The notes under the pieces are model-generated. The model had not been told where the DNA came from. It searched no databases and worked only from the letters and a program-made list of their open reading frames with translations. The position numbers and the translations under genes were made by a program. From NCBI GenBank assembly GCA_015231615.1, contig JADGBE010000011.1, positions 1 to 64,000 of the forward strand: 64,000 bases of DNA. The letters are read 5' to 3'. The DNA is from Desulfamplus sp. (GTDB lineage: Bacteria > Desulfobacterota > Desulfobacteria > Desulfobacterales > Desulfobacteraceae). Below, in pieces: positions 7,657 to 17,033 of the stretch. Numbering within the stretch: position 1 is the stretch's first letter; each line of letters starts with the position of its first letter.

Positions 7657-9123
7657 TTAGGTTGAGATTGCTTGTGGTTTAAGCCATGTTGGTAAAAGCT
7701 CGTAAACCTCAAGCGGAGTTTTGATACTACGCAAACTATCTGCTTTAAGCTCATCTGGAATATCATTAGAGGCAAGATCAAGTGGCGGTGGAGAGCTACC
7801 TGCTGATAGGGTTTTACCCGTTGAATCTGTAAATGGCAAAACCAAAGGACCATTACTCTCAAGAACATACGCCAATTGACCACTCTTGAGATAAATTACA
7901 CTACCTGTCGGATAAATTCCAATACTCTTAACAAAGGCATGGAGAACAAACTGGAGCATTTTATCTTTTTTAGCATACTTGCGAAAAATATCAGTAACAA
8001 CATTTATAGGGTTAAAAGCCTCTCTATAAGAGGTTCTTGAGGTCATGGCATCATACATATCTGCAAGTTTGCATATTTTTACGCTTAGTTGAATCTCATC
8101 TGAATGGATATTTTCAGGATAGCATTGCTTTTCACCTTCATATATACTCGCATGGTGAAGTCCAACAATATTTTTGACAGTTCTGTTTTTTAGACGATTC
8201 TTTTCAAGTATCTGAATCCCAAGACCGTAGGAGTGCTTTTTTATCATGCCAAACTCCATATCTGTCAATTTACTCTTTTTATTAAGAACACTATCTGGAA
8301 TAAGAATCTTTCCAATATCATGGAGAAAGAAGCCTGTTGAAATATCAAGTATATCATCTTTAAGATAATATGAATAAGAGCCAGAAGGCATAGTGTTAGC
8401 AGATGTCAAAATCTCATCTCCTGAACCTACATACAGATCAAGATGTTTATTGACCATATTACTGAAATTTATATTAAAGCGATTTAATATTGCTGTGCCG
8501 ATTGCACAAACATTCACAGCGTGGCTGTAGAGAAAATTGTCGTAATTTAGTATCTCTTTTGTAAGGTAGGAGAATGGATTTTCGGCTGTATTCAAGAATG
8601 CTACTAATTCAGCTACATGGTTCTCAACACCACCATAATCAAACTCTCCTCTTGATTTTTTTATCTCATCAAGTGTCTTTTTTACACCTTGCTTTGCAAG
8701 CTCATATTTCTGGGCAGCAACTACTTTAATCTCTTCAATTGCTTTAAGGCGTTTTTCAATATCTCCAGAAGGTGTTAAGATTTTGCTATTTTTGCTTTTT
8801 TTAAGCTCTCTGTCTGCTTTTACGGCACTGCTTTTTTGTTGTATATTTAAGCTGTTGCTCTTTTGAGTAGTTACTCCGTCATCATCTATTTTAAGATAAT
8901 TTCCATCACGATCCCAAACTCCACCATAATTCTCAGGATTAAGTGGAAGGTTTCTGACACCTTGTTCTCTAATAATTTCAAGAATTTTGACTCTGGTTAC
9001 TAAAACATCTTTTTCAAGTAGAAGTACTCCCTTAGCATTATAAACATCAATACCAGTCTTAACCTTACCTCCTTGGGCTACGATTGCTATAAGATTATCA
9101 ATACTTATCTTTGCTTGTACCAT
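7657..9123 (-). CDS. HD-GYP-type protein with degenerate GYP motif
   Basis: HD-GYP proteins are cyclic-di-GMP phosphodiesterases. The N-terminal ~65 residues look like the DUF3391-type domain often placed before HD-GYP. The metal-binding H-D-I-G-K is at 268-272 and H-H at 323-324. The signature normally reading H-H-E-x-x-D-G-x-G-Y-P is here H-H-A-S-I-Y-E-G-E-K-Q-C-Y-P (323-336), so the GYP glycine is lost. An insertion at about 218-258 separates the first helix from the HD. Catalysis is uncertain; it may act as a sensor. It starts 9 bases after rsmA, in one operon. Confidence 0.8.
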   Translation of the reverse strand: MVQAKISIDNLIAIVAQGGKVKTGIDVYNAKGVLLLEKDVLVTRVKILEIIREQGVRNLPLNPENYGGVWDRDGNYLKIDDDGVTTQKSNSLNIQQKSSAVKADRELKKSKNSKILTPSGDIEKRLKAIEEIKVVAAQKYELAKQGVKKTLDEIKKSRGEFDYGGVENHVAELVAFLNTAENPFSYLTKEILNYDNFLYSHAVNVCAIGTAILNRFNINFSNMVNKHLDLYVGSGDEILTSANTMPSGSYSYYLKDDILDISTGFFLHDIGKILIPDSVLNKKSKLTDMEFGMIKKHSYGLGIQILEKNRLKNRTVKNIVGLHHASIYEGEKQCYPENIHSDEIQLSVKICKLADMYDAMTSRTSYREAFNPINVVTDIFRKYAKKDKMLQFVLHAFVKSIGIYPTGSVIYLKSGQLAYVLESNGPLVLPFTDSTGKTLSAGSSPPPLDLASNDIPDELKADSLRSIKTPLEVYELLPTWLKPQAIST

Positions 9124-9132
9124 AATTAACCT

Positions 9133-10089
9133 TTATAATACTCCAAAATGCAATTGCCAAAATGAAAGTGTAAGCTCAATAAACTCTGCGACCTCAAGGG
9201 TTTCTGCCCTTCTTTCAGGATCAATGCGAGCAAGCTCTAACCCCTTTTCAGTAATAGATTTATCTATTTTAAGTTCTGAACTGGAAATCGCGTTTCTCAA
9301 GGTCTTTCTTCTTTTAGAAAAAGCAGCTTTTATTACTTGAAATAGTAAACGCTCTTGTTCAGGTGATAAGTTATAAGAGTCTGAATATAAAGTTGAAACT
9401 GATTTAGAGAGATTAGAGTCGTTGTTTTGAAAAAAATTTACCTCAATAACCCTTGATTCAACATTTGGTTTTGGAAAAAAAAGGTTTGCCCCAACATCAG
9501 TAAGAGTTCTTACTCTTGAACAATACTGCATAATTGCTGATAGCCGCCCATAATCTTTTCCTCCGGGCGGTGAACATATCCTCTCTGCAAGCTCTTTTTG
9601 AAACATAAGTATGGCTCTTGAGATTAATGTTCGTTTTTCAGCAAGCATTAGAAGAACTTGAGAAGATATATTGTAAGGTAAATTGCCAATTACCAGAATC
9701 TTTGGTTCTGTTTTGCAACTTATAACGCTTTCGCCCCCATTGCTAAAATTGCTCTTTACAACTTCTTTTGCAATACTTTCAATGTCAACCTTAAAAATAT
9801 CTTTGTGAATCAGTTCAACATTATCAACAGACGCTTCTGACAACTCATTTTTAAGTAGTTCTATTAACCTATCATCTTTTTCAACAGCATAAACTTTAGC
9901 CGCATGTTTTGCTGCATGAACAGTTATTGCACCAAGTCCAGCACCAATTTCAAGCACTACATCATCTTTTGAAATTTGTGCAAGATTTACAATTCTTGAT
10001 GCTGCCCTTGTATCCGCAAGAAAATTCTGTCCAAGCTCTTTTCTCGCAAAAAGATTCGATGATTTAAGAAGTGTTCCTGGATATGTCAT
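9133..10089 (-). CDS. rsmA: 16S rRNA dimethyladenosine transferase RsmA (KsgA)
   Basis: It dimethylates the two adjacent adenines in the 3'-terminal hairpin of 16S rRNA, using S-adenosylmethionine, during 30S maturation. Motifs are K-E-L-G-Q-N-F-L (18-24), the SAM loop L-E-I-G-A-G-L-G-A (46-54), the catalytic N-L-P-Y-N-I (136-141), F-F-P-K-P-N-V-E-S and the C-terminal A-A-F-S-K-R-R-K-T-L-R-N. At 318 residues it is slightly longer than the common ~270, through an insertion at about 112-130. It lies immediately upstream of the HD-GYP gene. Confidence 0.95.
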   Translation of the reverse strand: MTYPGTLLKSSNLFARKELGQNFLADTRAASRIVNLAQISKDDVVLEIGAGLGAITVHAAKHAAKVYAVEKDDRLIELLKNELSEASVDNVELIHKDIFKVDIESIAKEVVKSNFSNGGESVISCKTEPKILVIGNLPYNISSQVLLMLAEKRTLISRAILMFQKELAERICSPPGGKDYGRLSAIMQYCSRVRTLTDVGANLFFPKPNVESRVIEVNFFQNNDSNLSKSVSTLYSDSYNLSPEQERLLFQVIKAAFSKRRKTLRNAISSSELKIDKSITEKGLELARIDPERRAETLEVAEFIELTLSFWQLHFGVL

Positions 10090-10111
10090 ATTTTCCTTAA
10101 ATTATTAGTTC

Positions 10112-10314
10112 CTGTAAATAATTCCGTGCTGTCTGCAAGAGTCTTTTAAGTATCTATATTTGGCTCTTTTGTAGATTATACTGGCTTAAAAACAGATTAA
10201 TATCCATGCTTTATCGGAATAATATTATACTATATATAATTATTATACCATAATATCTGCTAACCAGATAAGAAATCAAATATAATTGCCAACACAGCAC
10301 AGAATTATTTACAG
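10112..10314. mobile_element. MITE-like element with 21-bp terminal inverted repeats
   Basis: A 21-bp left end (10112-10132, beginning CTGTAAATAATTCC) and a 21-bp right end (10294-10314) are inverted copies with one mismatch. They enclose about 160 bp of very AT-rich non-coding sequence with no open frame. Size, matched ends and lack of coding capacity are those of a miniature inverted-repeat element. The ends resemble those of IS256-type transposons in style, which is only an impression. A related single end lies at 5090-5108. Confidence 0.7.
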
Positions 10315-10324
10315 TAAGATTAGT

Positions 10325-10645
10325 TTATAAATCATCAATGGTCAATATCTCAATGGCGTGATAAGCGGGCGTTTCGTATGGGTGAACTCTTATAAGCTCA
10401 CTTAGAACCTCTTTGATAAGGTTATTATCACATACCATCTCAACTTTTAATTCAGGTATCTGTTCAATTTTATCTTGCGTGCCTGCAAATGGAGAGCTAC
10501 CTTTTAATGGTCTAAATTGACCAACTCCTTTTGTATGCCATGCACATGAGTCATAATTTCCAATCTTACCAGCTCCTTTGCTAAAAAGAGCTGATGTAAC
10601 CTCTTTAAAATGGCTATCTGGAACATAGAAAGATATAAGGTACAT
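10325..10645 (-). CDS. NIF3/YqfO-type small domain protein
   Basis: A 106-residue protein matching the PII-like ferredoxin-fold domain that is inserted in long NIF3/YqfO proteins and also occurs alone, with the hallmark H-P-Y-E-T-P-A-Y-H at about 90-98 and a Y-x-x-S-x-Y/F-V-P start. Its molecular function is unknown. It stands alone between the MITE-like element and a regulator remnant. Recognition rests on the HPYETPAY motif and length. Confidence 0.75.
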   Translation of the reverse strand: MYLISFYVPDSHFKEVTSALFSKGAGKIGNYDSCAWHTKGVGQFRPLKGSSPFAGTQDKIEQIPELKVEMVCDNNLIKEVLSELIRVHPYETPAYHAIEILTIDDL

Positions 10646-10740
10646 TATGCTTCACTCCATTGAAAGTATATTTAAGACCATAGCAAATACTATACTCTAA
10701 AACCTCTTACTACAAACTTTATTATATCTTCAATAAACTA

Positions 10741-10920
10741 TTATTTACTCTTCTTTATTTCCATCAAGTCCAAGCCATCAATAGTCTCTTCTATCTGCCA
10801 TAAGTACCGATAACATATTATTTTTAAACCAACATGGTAATTGATAGCGGCTATATTGTTCCCTGATTCTTCTGTAATCTTTCTCAAAAGTGCATTATGA
10901 AAATAAGTTGAGTTTTGCAT
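10741..10920 (-). pseudogene. TetR-type helix-turn-helix remnant
   Basis: A 59-codon frame that contains L-L-R-K-I-T-E-E-S-G-N-N-I-A-A-I-N-Y-H-V-G-L-K, matching TetR-family helices 2 and 3 (consensus L-R-x-I-A-x-x-A-G-V-N-I-A-A-I-N-Y-H-F-G-S-K). The first TetR helix and the entire ligand domain are missing. There is no clear Shine-Dalgarno. The ATG falls inside a 33-bp sequence repeated at 33238-33270, so the 5' end may have been made by a rearrangement. I read it as a fragment of a lost regulator. Confidence 0.5.
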
Positions 10921-10935
10921 ATATAAAAGCTAAAT
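10903..10935. repeat. 33-bp dispersed repeat, copy 1
   Basis: This is identical to 33238-33270 (begins ATAAGTTGAGTTTTGCATAT). This copy lies 91 bases upstream of the start codon of the kinase gene at 11026 and overlaps the start of the TetR remnant. The rest of the gap 10646-11025 is AT-rich with no other recognisable site. Confidence 0.8.
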
Positions 10936-11025
10936 GTATTATTATTTGAATTATAGACCTTAAAAGATTTAATACCCTAAATAAGATTTATAAACCTGAG
11001 AGATTTTAAAAAGGAATAGCGAAGA

Positions 11026-14000
11026 ATGCTCAGAATTGAACATACTCCAAAGTATATAAGAAAAATAATTAACAAAAAGATTAGTAGGGAAGCTCTTAAC
11101 AGGTTTAGAAACTCTTTTAATTTTCACCAGCAGCTTGGCAGCGACTACCTTCTATCGCCTGTATCAATAAATGAAGATAAAAATGAGATGATAATGGAAT
11201 TTGAACCATTTGATGCTATATCGCTTTCAGATGTTGTTTTCCTTAAAAATCTCACCATTGAGGAGAAACTTGATATAGCAATAAAGATTACAAGCTCTCT
11301 CGCATTTCTTCACCACCATAAAATTATCTATAACGAAGTTTGTCCAAGGGTGTTTCTATACAACCAAAAGAGTGGAGAGATAAAGTTTTCAGGTCTTGAA
11401 CGGGCTGTCCCTTTTGGAGATAAGCAAAATAGCTGGGACTACTCTCGACTTGAAGTAGAGAGAGCCTGCTGTATTGCCCCTGAGCAGAGCGGTAGAGTTG
11501 AAGATGGAGTTGATCTTCGCTCTGATCTCTATTCACTGGGCATCACCCTATATTTTATATTTAGTAGTGGCAGATACCCATTTGAGAATAGCGATGTAAT
11601 GGCTTTGATACATGCCCACATTGCCCAGATTCCCCCTTCGCTTCAAGATGTTGTAAACGGTTCTTCTTATTCTAATGCTTCTTACAAGCCAGATAGTGAT
11701 CGTTCTATTGAGATGTCTGATAGGGCAAATTTTCCTCTCATGTTAAGCAAAATTGTCAACAAACTTCTCCAAAAAAACAAAACAGAACGTTATCAAAGCT
11801 GTGAAGGAGTTCTTGCTGATTTAAAACAGTGTCGCCACGCACTTAAAAATATAGGTGATATTCCTGAGTTTCCTGTTGGAATGTATGATTACACAGCTCA
11901 TTTGACTCTATCTAAAGATTTTTTTGCTAGAGAAAAGGAACGTGAGACACTTATTGAAATATTTGCATCTTTAAAAGATCATGGCAGGCAAGAGCTTGTT
12001 TTTATTACTGGATATGCAGGAGTTGGCAAATCAGTATTAGTGCAAAATTTTAAAGAACATATTGATACTGAGGGGGCTTTTTTTATTCGAGGAAAGTTTG
12101 AGCAGCTAAAAAGCTCTGTACCTTATCATGGGTTTATGCAGGCTTTAGAGAATATGGTTGAACAGATACTTTTCAAAGATGATGTTTATGTTCAATGGGT
12201 TAAATCAAGACTTCTTCAAAGTGTTGGAACAAATATCGCCATTATTTGCGACTTTATCCCAAAACTCTCAATAATTGTTGGTGAGATGCCAACACCTCCA
12301 CAACTTCCGCTAACAGAGACTAAAAACCGATTTAACTTAACCTTTCTATCTTTTGTTAAGACAATATGCTCATTTGGTCAAAATATAGTCCTATTCTTAG
12401 ATGATTTACAATGGGCAGATGCTGCTGCTTTGAACCTTATTAAAAATATTTTGGAAGATGGTCAAATACGCCATCTTATGATGATTTTGGTCTATCGCAA
12501 TAATGAGATCAACATGACCCATCCTCTCTCTTTGATGATGAAAGAGCTGCATGAGTTTCACATAATTGATCTCAAACCATTCTCTTTAGAACATATTAAC
12601 TCTTTGATTGCTGCAACACTTAACTCATCTAATGATATAACTTATACACTTCCTCTTGCCCGGGCAGTAATGGCAAAAACTCGTGGCAACCCATTTTTTA
12701 CACGTGAGTTTTTAAAAAATCTACATCACCAGAAACTCCTCTATTTTGACCATAAAGAGGGTCAGTGGATATGGAATCTTGATGAGATAAAGTCTCAAAA
12801 TATAAGTGATAATGTAGTTGAACTTGTTCTTGAAAGGTTAAAGCATCTTCCAAGAGAGTGTGCCAGACTTTTATGCTTTGCATCGTGTATTGGTAATGTA
12901 TTTGGGGATATAGAGATGAAAGGGATTTTTAATGAACCCCGTGAAACTCTCCACGATCGACTATATCCAGCAATTGAAGCAGAGCTTATTTTTGAGGCTT
13001 CTTCAAGAGATAACAGTGAGTTAAGTTGCTACTGTTTTTCACATGACAGGATTCAACAAGCTGCCTCAATGCTATTTACTGGCGATGAGATTGCACAGGC
13101 ACATTTTAGAATCGGAACATGGTATGCGGCTATTGTTAAACAAGGTGATACTCTTGAAAATACATTTAAAATTGTTGATCATCTTAACCGGGCAATTGAT
13201 CTTATAAATGACGATGAAACAAGGATACAGCTTGCACATGATAATTATAAAGCTGCTCTTCAAGCAAAATCCTCTACAGCATACAACATCGCTATTTTAT
13301 ATTTAGAAAAAACCTTATACCTTCTTGGAAATGATAATTTTTCTTCTAATAATCACACTCTTAATGATGAACAGAATCAGAATCAAATTTATAGTATAAA
13401 TAGACTATTATTTGAGAGATGGTCATCTGAAGATAGGATTGCTAAAGAACCTTTGCTTTATATTGAAAGCATTATTGAACTTGCAGAGTTGAAATATCTA
13501 ACCTTTGATTTTGCAGGAGGTGATGATATTTATGGAAAAACTATGGAGCTTATTACTTCATGGGGATACCAATCTGAATCTATAAAGAGTCGATACTTAC
13601 CATTAAAGGTAAAACTTCATCAGATACTTATACACTCTTGGATATCTCTTAACAGAATGGAGGCAGCTCTATCAAAAGGTGTAGAGGTTTTAAAGGAGCT
13701 TGGCATAGAGCTACCTGTAGAAGATAACCCCTTTGTATATTACCCTGCTCTTGAAAAGATGTACGATACATCAAATGTGTCAGCTCTTCTTGAGCTTCCC
13801 TTAATGGTTGATGAGTTGTCCCTTCTCGCACTTGATATTATCAACACCATAATGTCTCCTGCATATATGGTTTCACCTAAATATTATCCAAAAATCTGTT
13901 ATGTTGCTGTAAAACTTTGTATTGAAAAGGGAAATTGTGCAGCAGCAACGCAAGTATATGCTTTTCATAGCCTTCTTCTTTGTGGAGTTATGTTAAGATA

Positions 14001-16839
14001 CAAAGAGGGTAGAGATTTTGCAAAACTTGCCCAAACCCTTGCAAATCGTCTTGATCCTAAAGCCTATATGACAAGAGTTGAGATGATTGCAAATGCCTGT
14101 GTTGCCCATTGGAATGCTCCAATTGAAGAGACCCTTGCCCCGCTTAAAAATGCAGCAACAACTGGATTGGAGTATGGAGATATTGAACATGCTTGTTACT
14201 CTGCTATGTATTATTGCCTATACTCATTTCTCAGAGGGAACCCTTTGGATGATGTAAAGAGAGATTGTGCCTACTATTACGATAGAACTTATGAGCTTGG
14301 ACAGCAGTTTCAAACTGTTTATATTGATATATGGCAGCAGTGTGTTCATAATCTTATGGTTATATCGCCTGATCCACTACTATTTTACGGTAGTGCTGAA
14401 AAAGATAAGGCACTTCTTGATACTTTGACAGAAGCAAATAATATCTCGTCTCTATACTCTTTTTTTCTTAGCAAGGCTATTCTTGCTGTTTTTTTTAATC
14501 TTCCCAAACAGGCTCTTGAGCTTATACAAGAGGCAAGCAACTATAAAATGGGGGTTGCAAGTCTCTACCATGAGCGAGAGTATCACATTTATGAATCTGT
14601 TATTTTCTATCTTAACCTTCAATCAGTAAACAAGACAGTTGATGGAGAAGTTGATGGTCTAAATGATAAAGAGCTTGATGGATTGATTGATGTGCCACTT
14701 GTGCTTGATATTCTTGAGAATAACTACCAATATTTTGAGAAACTCTCCCATACAGCATTAGATAACAACCTTTGCTGTATGCACCTTATTGATGCCTTAA
14801 TAAAAGGCTTAAATGATGATCCAGATAGATGGAATGCTCTAAAGCGTGCAATGGCAAGTGCGGAAGATGCGGGTTTCACACATCTTGCCGCAATAGCTTT
14901 TGACCTTGGAGTAAGATATTTATACAACCTTGGACAAAAAGATTTTGCGGCGTTTTATGCAAGAAAAGCTATTAATACTCTACAAGCATGGGGGGCAACT
15001 GCTGTTGGATATAATTTTGTAAGTCGTTATCCAGATTGCCTTATTTTGGATATAGATACATCTAATATTCTTGATAAGGCAACCAATATAATTAGAGACA
15101 AAAACCCACTTGTTTCTGTTTTAGGAGAGCAACATATAGATGGAGTTAATTTAAGAACAACTACCCCTTCTCCTATTTCTGATGTGAACCTGACATTGAC
15201 AAATGTTGATAGAACCCTTGCAAGTGTTAGTAGTTTTGATCTTGCCTCAGTTCTTAAAGCATCACATGCAATTGCAGAAGAGAGAACTCTTGAGACCTTG
15301 CTTGGAAAAATTATGGACATTATAAATCAAAATTCAGGGTCTCAGCGTGGTATTCTTCTCTTAAAAAAGGGGAATAAACTTACTATTGAAGCTCAAAGTG
15401 GAGTTGGAGAGAGAATAATTGATAACAGCTATCCTGAATCTGTAGTTAATTATGTTCAACATACACTATCACCTCGTATGTTAAATATGCCATCGGCTAA
15501 TAAAGAGTTTGCCAGAGACCCATATATTGCAAGGGTTAATCCTCAATCTTTGCTCTCTTTACCAATTGTCTATAAAGGTGAACTTCTTGGGATTTTATAT
15601 TTAGAAAACAGAAATAGCCAAAATGTCTATTCAGACGAGCGTATTGAAATCTTAAAACTTCTATCCAATCAGGCTGCTATCTCAATTGTTCATGCCAGAC
15701 TCTATCAACAAGTAGTTGATCACGCCTCACTCTTAGAAAAAAGGGTAGAAGAAAGAACTGCGGAACTTAATCGTTCTAACGAGGTATTACAGAAAACACT
15801 TGATGATCTTCATGCTGCCCAAGCACATTTAGTTCAACAAGAGAAGATGGCGGCATTAGGTCAACTTATTGCAGGTGTTGCCCACGAGATAAATACTCCA
15901 CTTGGTGCTATAAACACAAGTGCTGGCAATATTACGAGAGCCATTAGTAATAGTTTAAGCCAATTCCCTTTAATATATCGTATATTATCCTCTACACAAG
16001 AGAGCCTCTTTAATGAACTTATAAAGCAGATAGAGAACAATCGCCAGCTACTTACAAGCAGAGAGGAGCGACAAATTGCCCGTAGAATGGCACAAGAGTT
16101 AAGTGATGCAGGTATCCAAAATAGCAGAGAGGTGGCATCTTTATTTGTCCAATTAAGAATTTATGACAATCCTCTTAGATTCAAGCCATTGATAGAACAT
16201 GAACAGAGTAGCTTTATTTTTAATATGGCTTACCATATTGCCACTATTGTCTCTCATAGTAGAAATATCCATACAGCAGTAGAACGAGCATCTAAAATAG
16301 TATTTGCCCTAAAATCATTTACCCATTTTGATAGCCATGGAGTAAAAATTGAGGCAGACATTAAAGATGGTTTAGAATCTGTATTGACAATTTATCATAA
16401 TCACATTAAGCATGGAATAGAGTTGATTCGCGATTATAATGAGATACCCAAAATACTATGTTACCCTGATGAATTGAATCAAGTCTGGATAAACCTTATT
16501 CACAATGCACTTCAGGCAATGGGCTATAAGGGAACCTTAACCGTGGGCATTAGAATCAATGATCTCCATACCCATCTTGTAGAAAAAGAGTATCAAGTTC
16601 TTCTTAAAGAAGAACCTAAATCTATTTTGGTTACCATTCAAGATACAGGTTGCGGTATTCCCAACGATATTCAACACAGGATTTTTGAGCCTTTTTTCAC
16701 AACTAAACCTGCTGGCGAAGGGAGCGGTCTTGGTCTTGATATTGTCAGAAGGATTGTAGAAAAACATGGAGGCACAATTAACATTGACTCCAAAGAGCAT
16801 GAAGGAACTATTTGTAAAGTATCAATTCCAATGGTTTAA
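11026..16839 (+). CDS. Pseudokinase / AAA-type ATPase / GAF / histidine kinase fusion (1937 aa)
   Basis: Domain order: Ser/Thr-kinase-like domain (about 1-270), predicted ATPase with Walker A G-Y-A-G-V-G-K-S (about 330) and Walker B L-F-L-D-D-L-Q-W-A-D (about 463), a long helical TPR-like region (about 650-1370), GAF (about 1410-1560), coiled coil, HisKA with G-V-A-H-E-I-N-T-P (about 1620) and HATPase with N-L-I-H-N-A, D-T-G-C-G-I-P and G-S-G-L-G-L. This is the PknB-ATPase-GAF-kinase family. The kinase-like domain has Y-N-E where HRD belongs and F-S-G-L-E where DFG belongs, while A-P-E-Q-S-G-R is kept, so it is probably inactive. AAGGA precedes the ATG. The next gene is a REC-GGDEF protein, its likely partner. 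Confidence 0.9.
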   Translation: MLRIEHTPKYIRKIINKKISREALNRFRNSFNFHQQLGSDYLLSPVSINEDKNEMIMEFEPFDAISLSDVVFLKNLTIEEKLDIAIKITSSLAFLHHHKIIYNEVCPRVFLYNQKSGEIKFSGLERAVPFGDKQNSWDYSRLEVERACCIAPEQSGRVEDGVDLRSDLYSLGITLYFIFSSGRYPFENSDVMALIHAHIAQIPPSLQDVVNGSSYSNASYKPDSDRSIEMSDRANFPLMLSKIVNKLLQKNKTERYQSCEGVLADLKQCRHALKNIGDIPEFPVGMYDYTAHLTLSKDFFAREKERETLIEIFASLKDHGRQELVFITGYAGVGKSVLVQNFKEHIDTEGAFFIRGKFEQLKSSVPYHGFMQALENMVEQILFKDDVYVQWVKSRLLQSVGTNIAIICDFIPKLSIIVGEMPTPPQLPLTETKNRFNLTFLSFVKTICSFGQNIVLFLDDLQWADAAALNLIKNILEDGQIRHLMMILVYRNNEINMTHPLSLMMKELHEFHIIDLKPFSLEHINSLIAATLNSSNDITYTLPLARAVMAKTRGNPFFTREFLKNLHHQKLLYFDHKEGQWIWNLDEIKSQNISDNVVELVLERLKHLPRECARLLCFASCIGNVFGDIEMKGIFNEPRETLHDRLYPAIEAELIFEASSRDNSELSCYCFSHDRIQQAASMLFTGDEIAQAHFRIGTWYAAIVKQGDTLENTFKIVDHLNRAIDLINDDETRIQLAHDNYKAALQAKSSTAYNIAILYLEKTLYLLGNDNFSSNNHTLNDEQNQNQIYSINRLLFERWSSEDRIAKEPLLYIESIIELAELKYLTFDFAGGDDIYGKTMELITSWGYQSESIKSRYLPLKVKLHQILIHSWISLNRMEAALSKGVEVLKELGIELPVEDNPFVYYPALEKMYDTSNVSALLELPLMVDELSLLALDIINTIMSPAYMVSPKYYPKICYVAVKLCIEKGNCAAATQVYAFHSLLLCGVMLRYKEGRDFAKLAQTLANRLDPKAYMTRVEMIANACVAHWNAPIEETLAPLKNAATTGLEYGDIEHACYSAMYYCLYSFLRGNPLDDVKRDCAYYYDRTYELGQQFQTVYIDIWQQCVHNLMVISPDPLLFYGSAEKDKALLDTLTEANNISSLYSFFLSKAILAVFFNLPKQALELIQEASNYKMGVASLYHEREYHIYESVIFYLNLQSVNKTVDGEVDGLNDKELDGLIDVPLVLDILENNYQYFEKLSHTALDNNLCCMHLIDALIKGLNDDPDRWNALKRAMASAEDAGFTHLAAIAFDLGVRYLYNLGQKDFAAFYARKAINTLQAWGATAVGYNFVSRYPDCLILDIDTSNILDKATNIIRDKNPLVSVLGEQHIDGVNLRTTTPSPISDVNLTLTNVDRTLASVSSFDLASVLKASHAIAEERTLETLLGKIMDIINQNSGSQRGILLLKKGNKLTIEAQSGVGERIIDNSYPESVVNYVQHTLSPRMLNMPSANKEFARDPYIARVNPQSLLSLPIVYKGELLGILYLENRNSQNVYSDERIEILKLLSNQAAISIVHARLYQQVVDHASLLEKRVEERTAELNRSNEVLQKTLDDLHAAQAHLVQQEKMAALGQLIAGVAHEINTPLGAINTSAGNITRAISNSLSQFPLIYRILSSTQESLFNELIKQIENNRQLLTSREERQIARRMAQELSDAGIQNSREVASLFVQLRIYDNPLRFKPLIEHEQSSFIFNMAYHIATIVSHSRNIHTAVERASKIVFALKSFTHFDSHGVKIEADIKDGLESVLTIYHNHIKHGIELIRDYNEIPKILCYPDELNQVWINLIHNALQAMGYKGTLTVGIRINDLHTHLVEKEYQVLLKEEPKSILVTIQDTGCGIPNDIQHRIFEPFFTTKPAGEGSGLGLDIVRRIVEKHGGTINIDSKEHEGTICKVSIPMV

Positions 16840-16879
16840 TTCTATACGGTCTTAGTTTGAGCTTTTAATATTATTTGTC

Positions 16880-16975
16880 GCCCTAAGCTAAAGCTATGGG
16901 CTAACTTATCAAAGTCCTCTTAAGAGGACTTACAGATTTCACTTTTCAGCCGATGGCTTGCACCTGTTGAAAAGT
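16880..16975. repeat. Three-hairpin array A
   Basis: Three successive stem-loops: GCCC...GGGC (16880-16901), a perfect 18-bp palindrome AGTCCTCTTAAGAGGACT (16913-16930) and ACTTTTCA/TGAAAAGT (16941-16975). The layout resembles arrays B and C although the sequences differ. It fills the gap between the kinase and REC-GGDEF genes. Confidence 0.65.
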
Positions 16976-17033
16976 TTGATAATAACCAAATTTATGACCG
17001 TTATTTTAGAGTTATCCGTCAATAGGAGAAAAA

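Noticed and set aside
10104-10325. ATTAGTT on both sides of the MITE-like element as a target-site duplication
   Set aside because: The two copies are not flush with the inverted repeats (1 and 4 bases away), so this is probably coincidence in AT-rich DNA.
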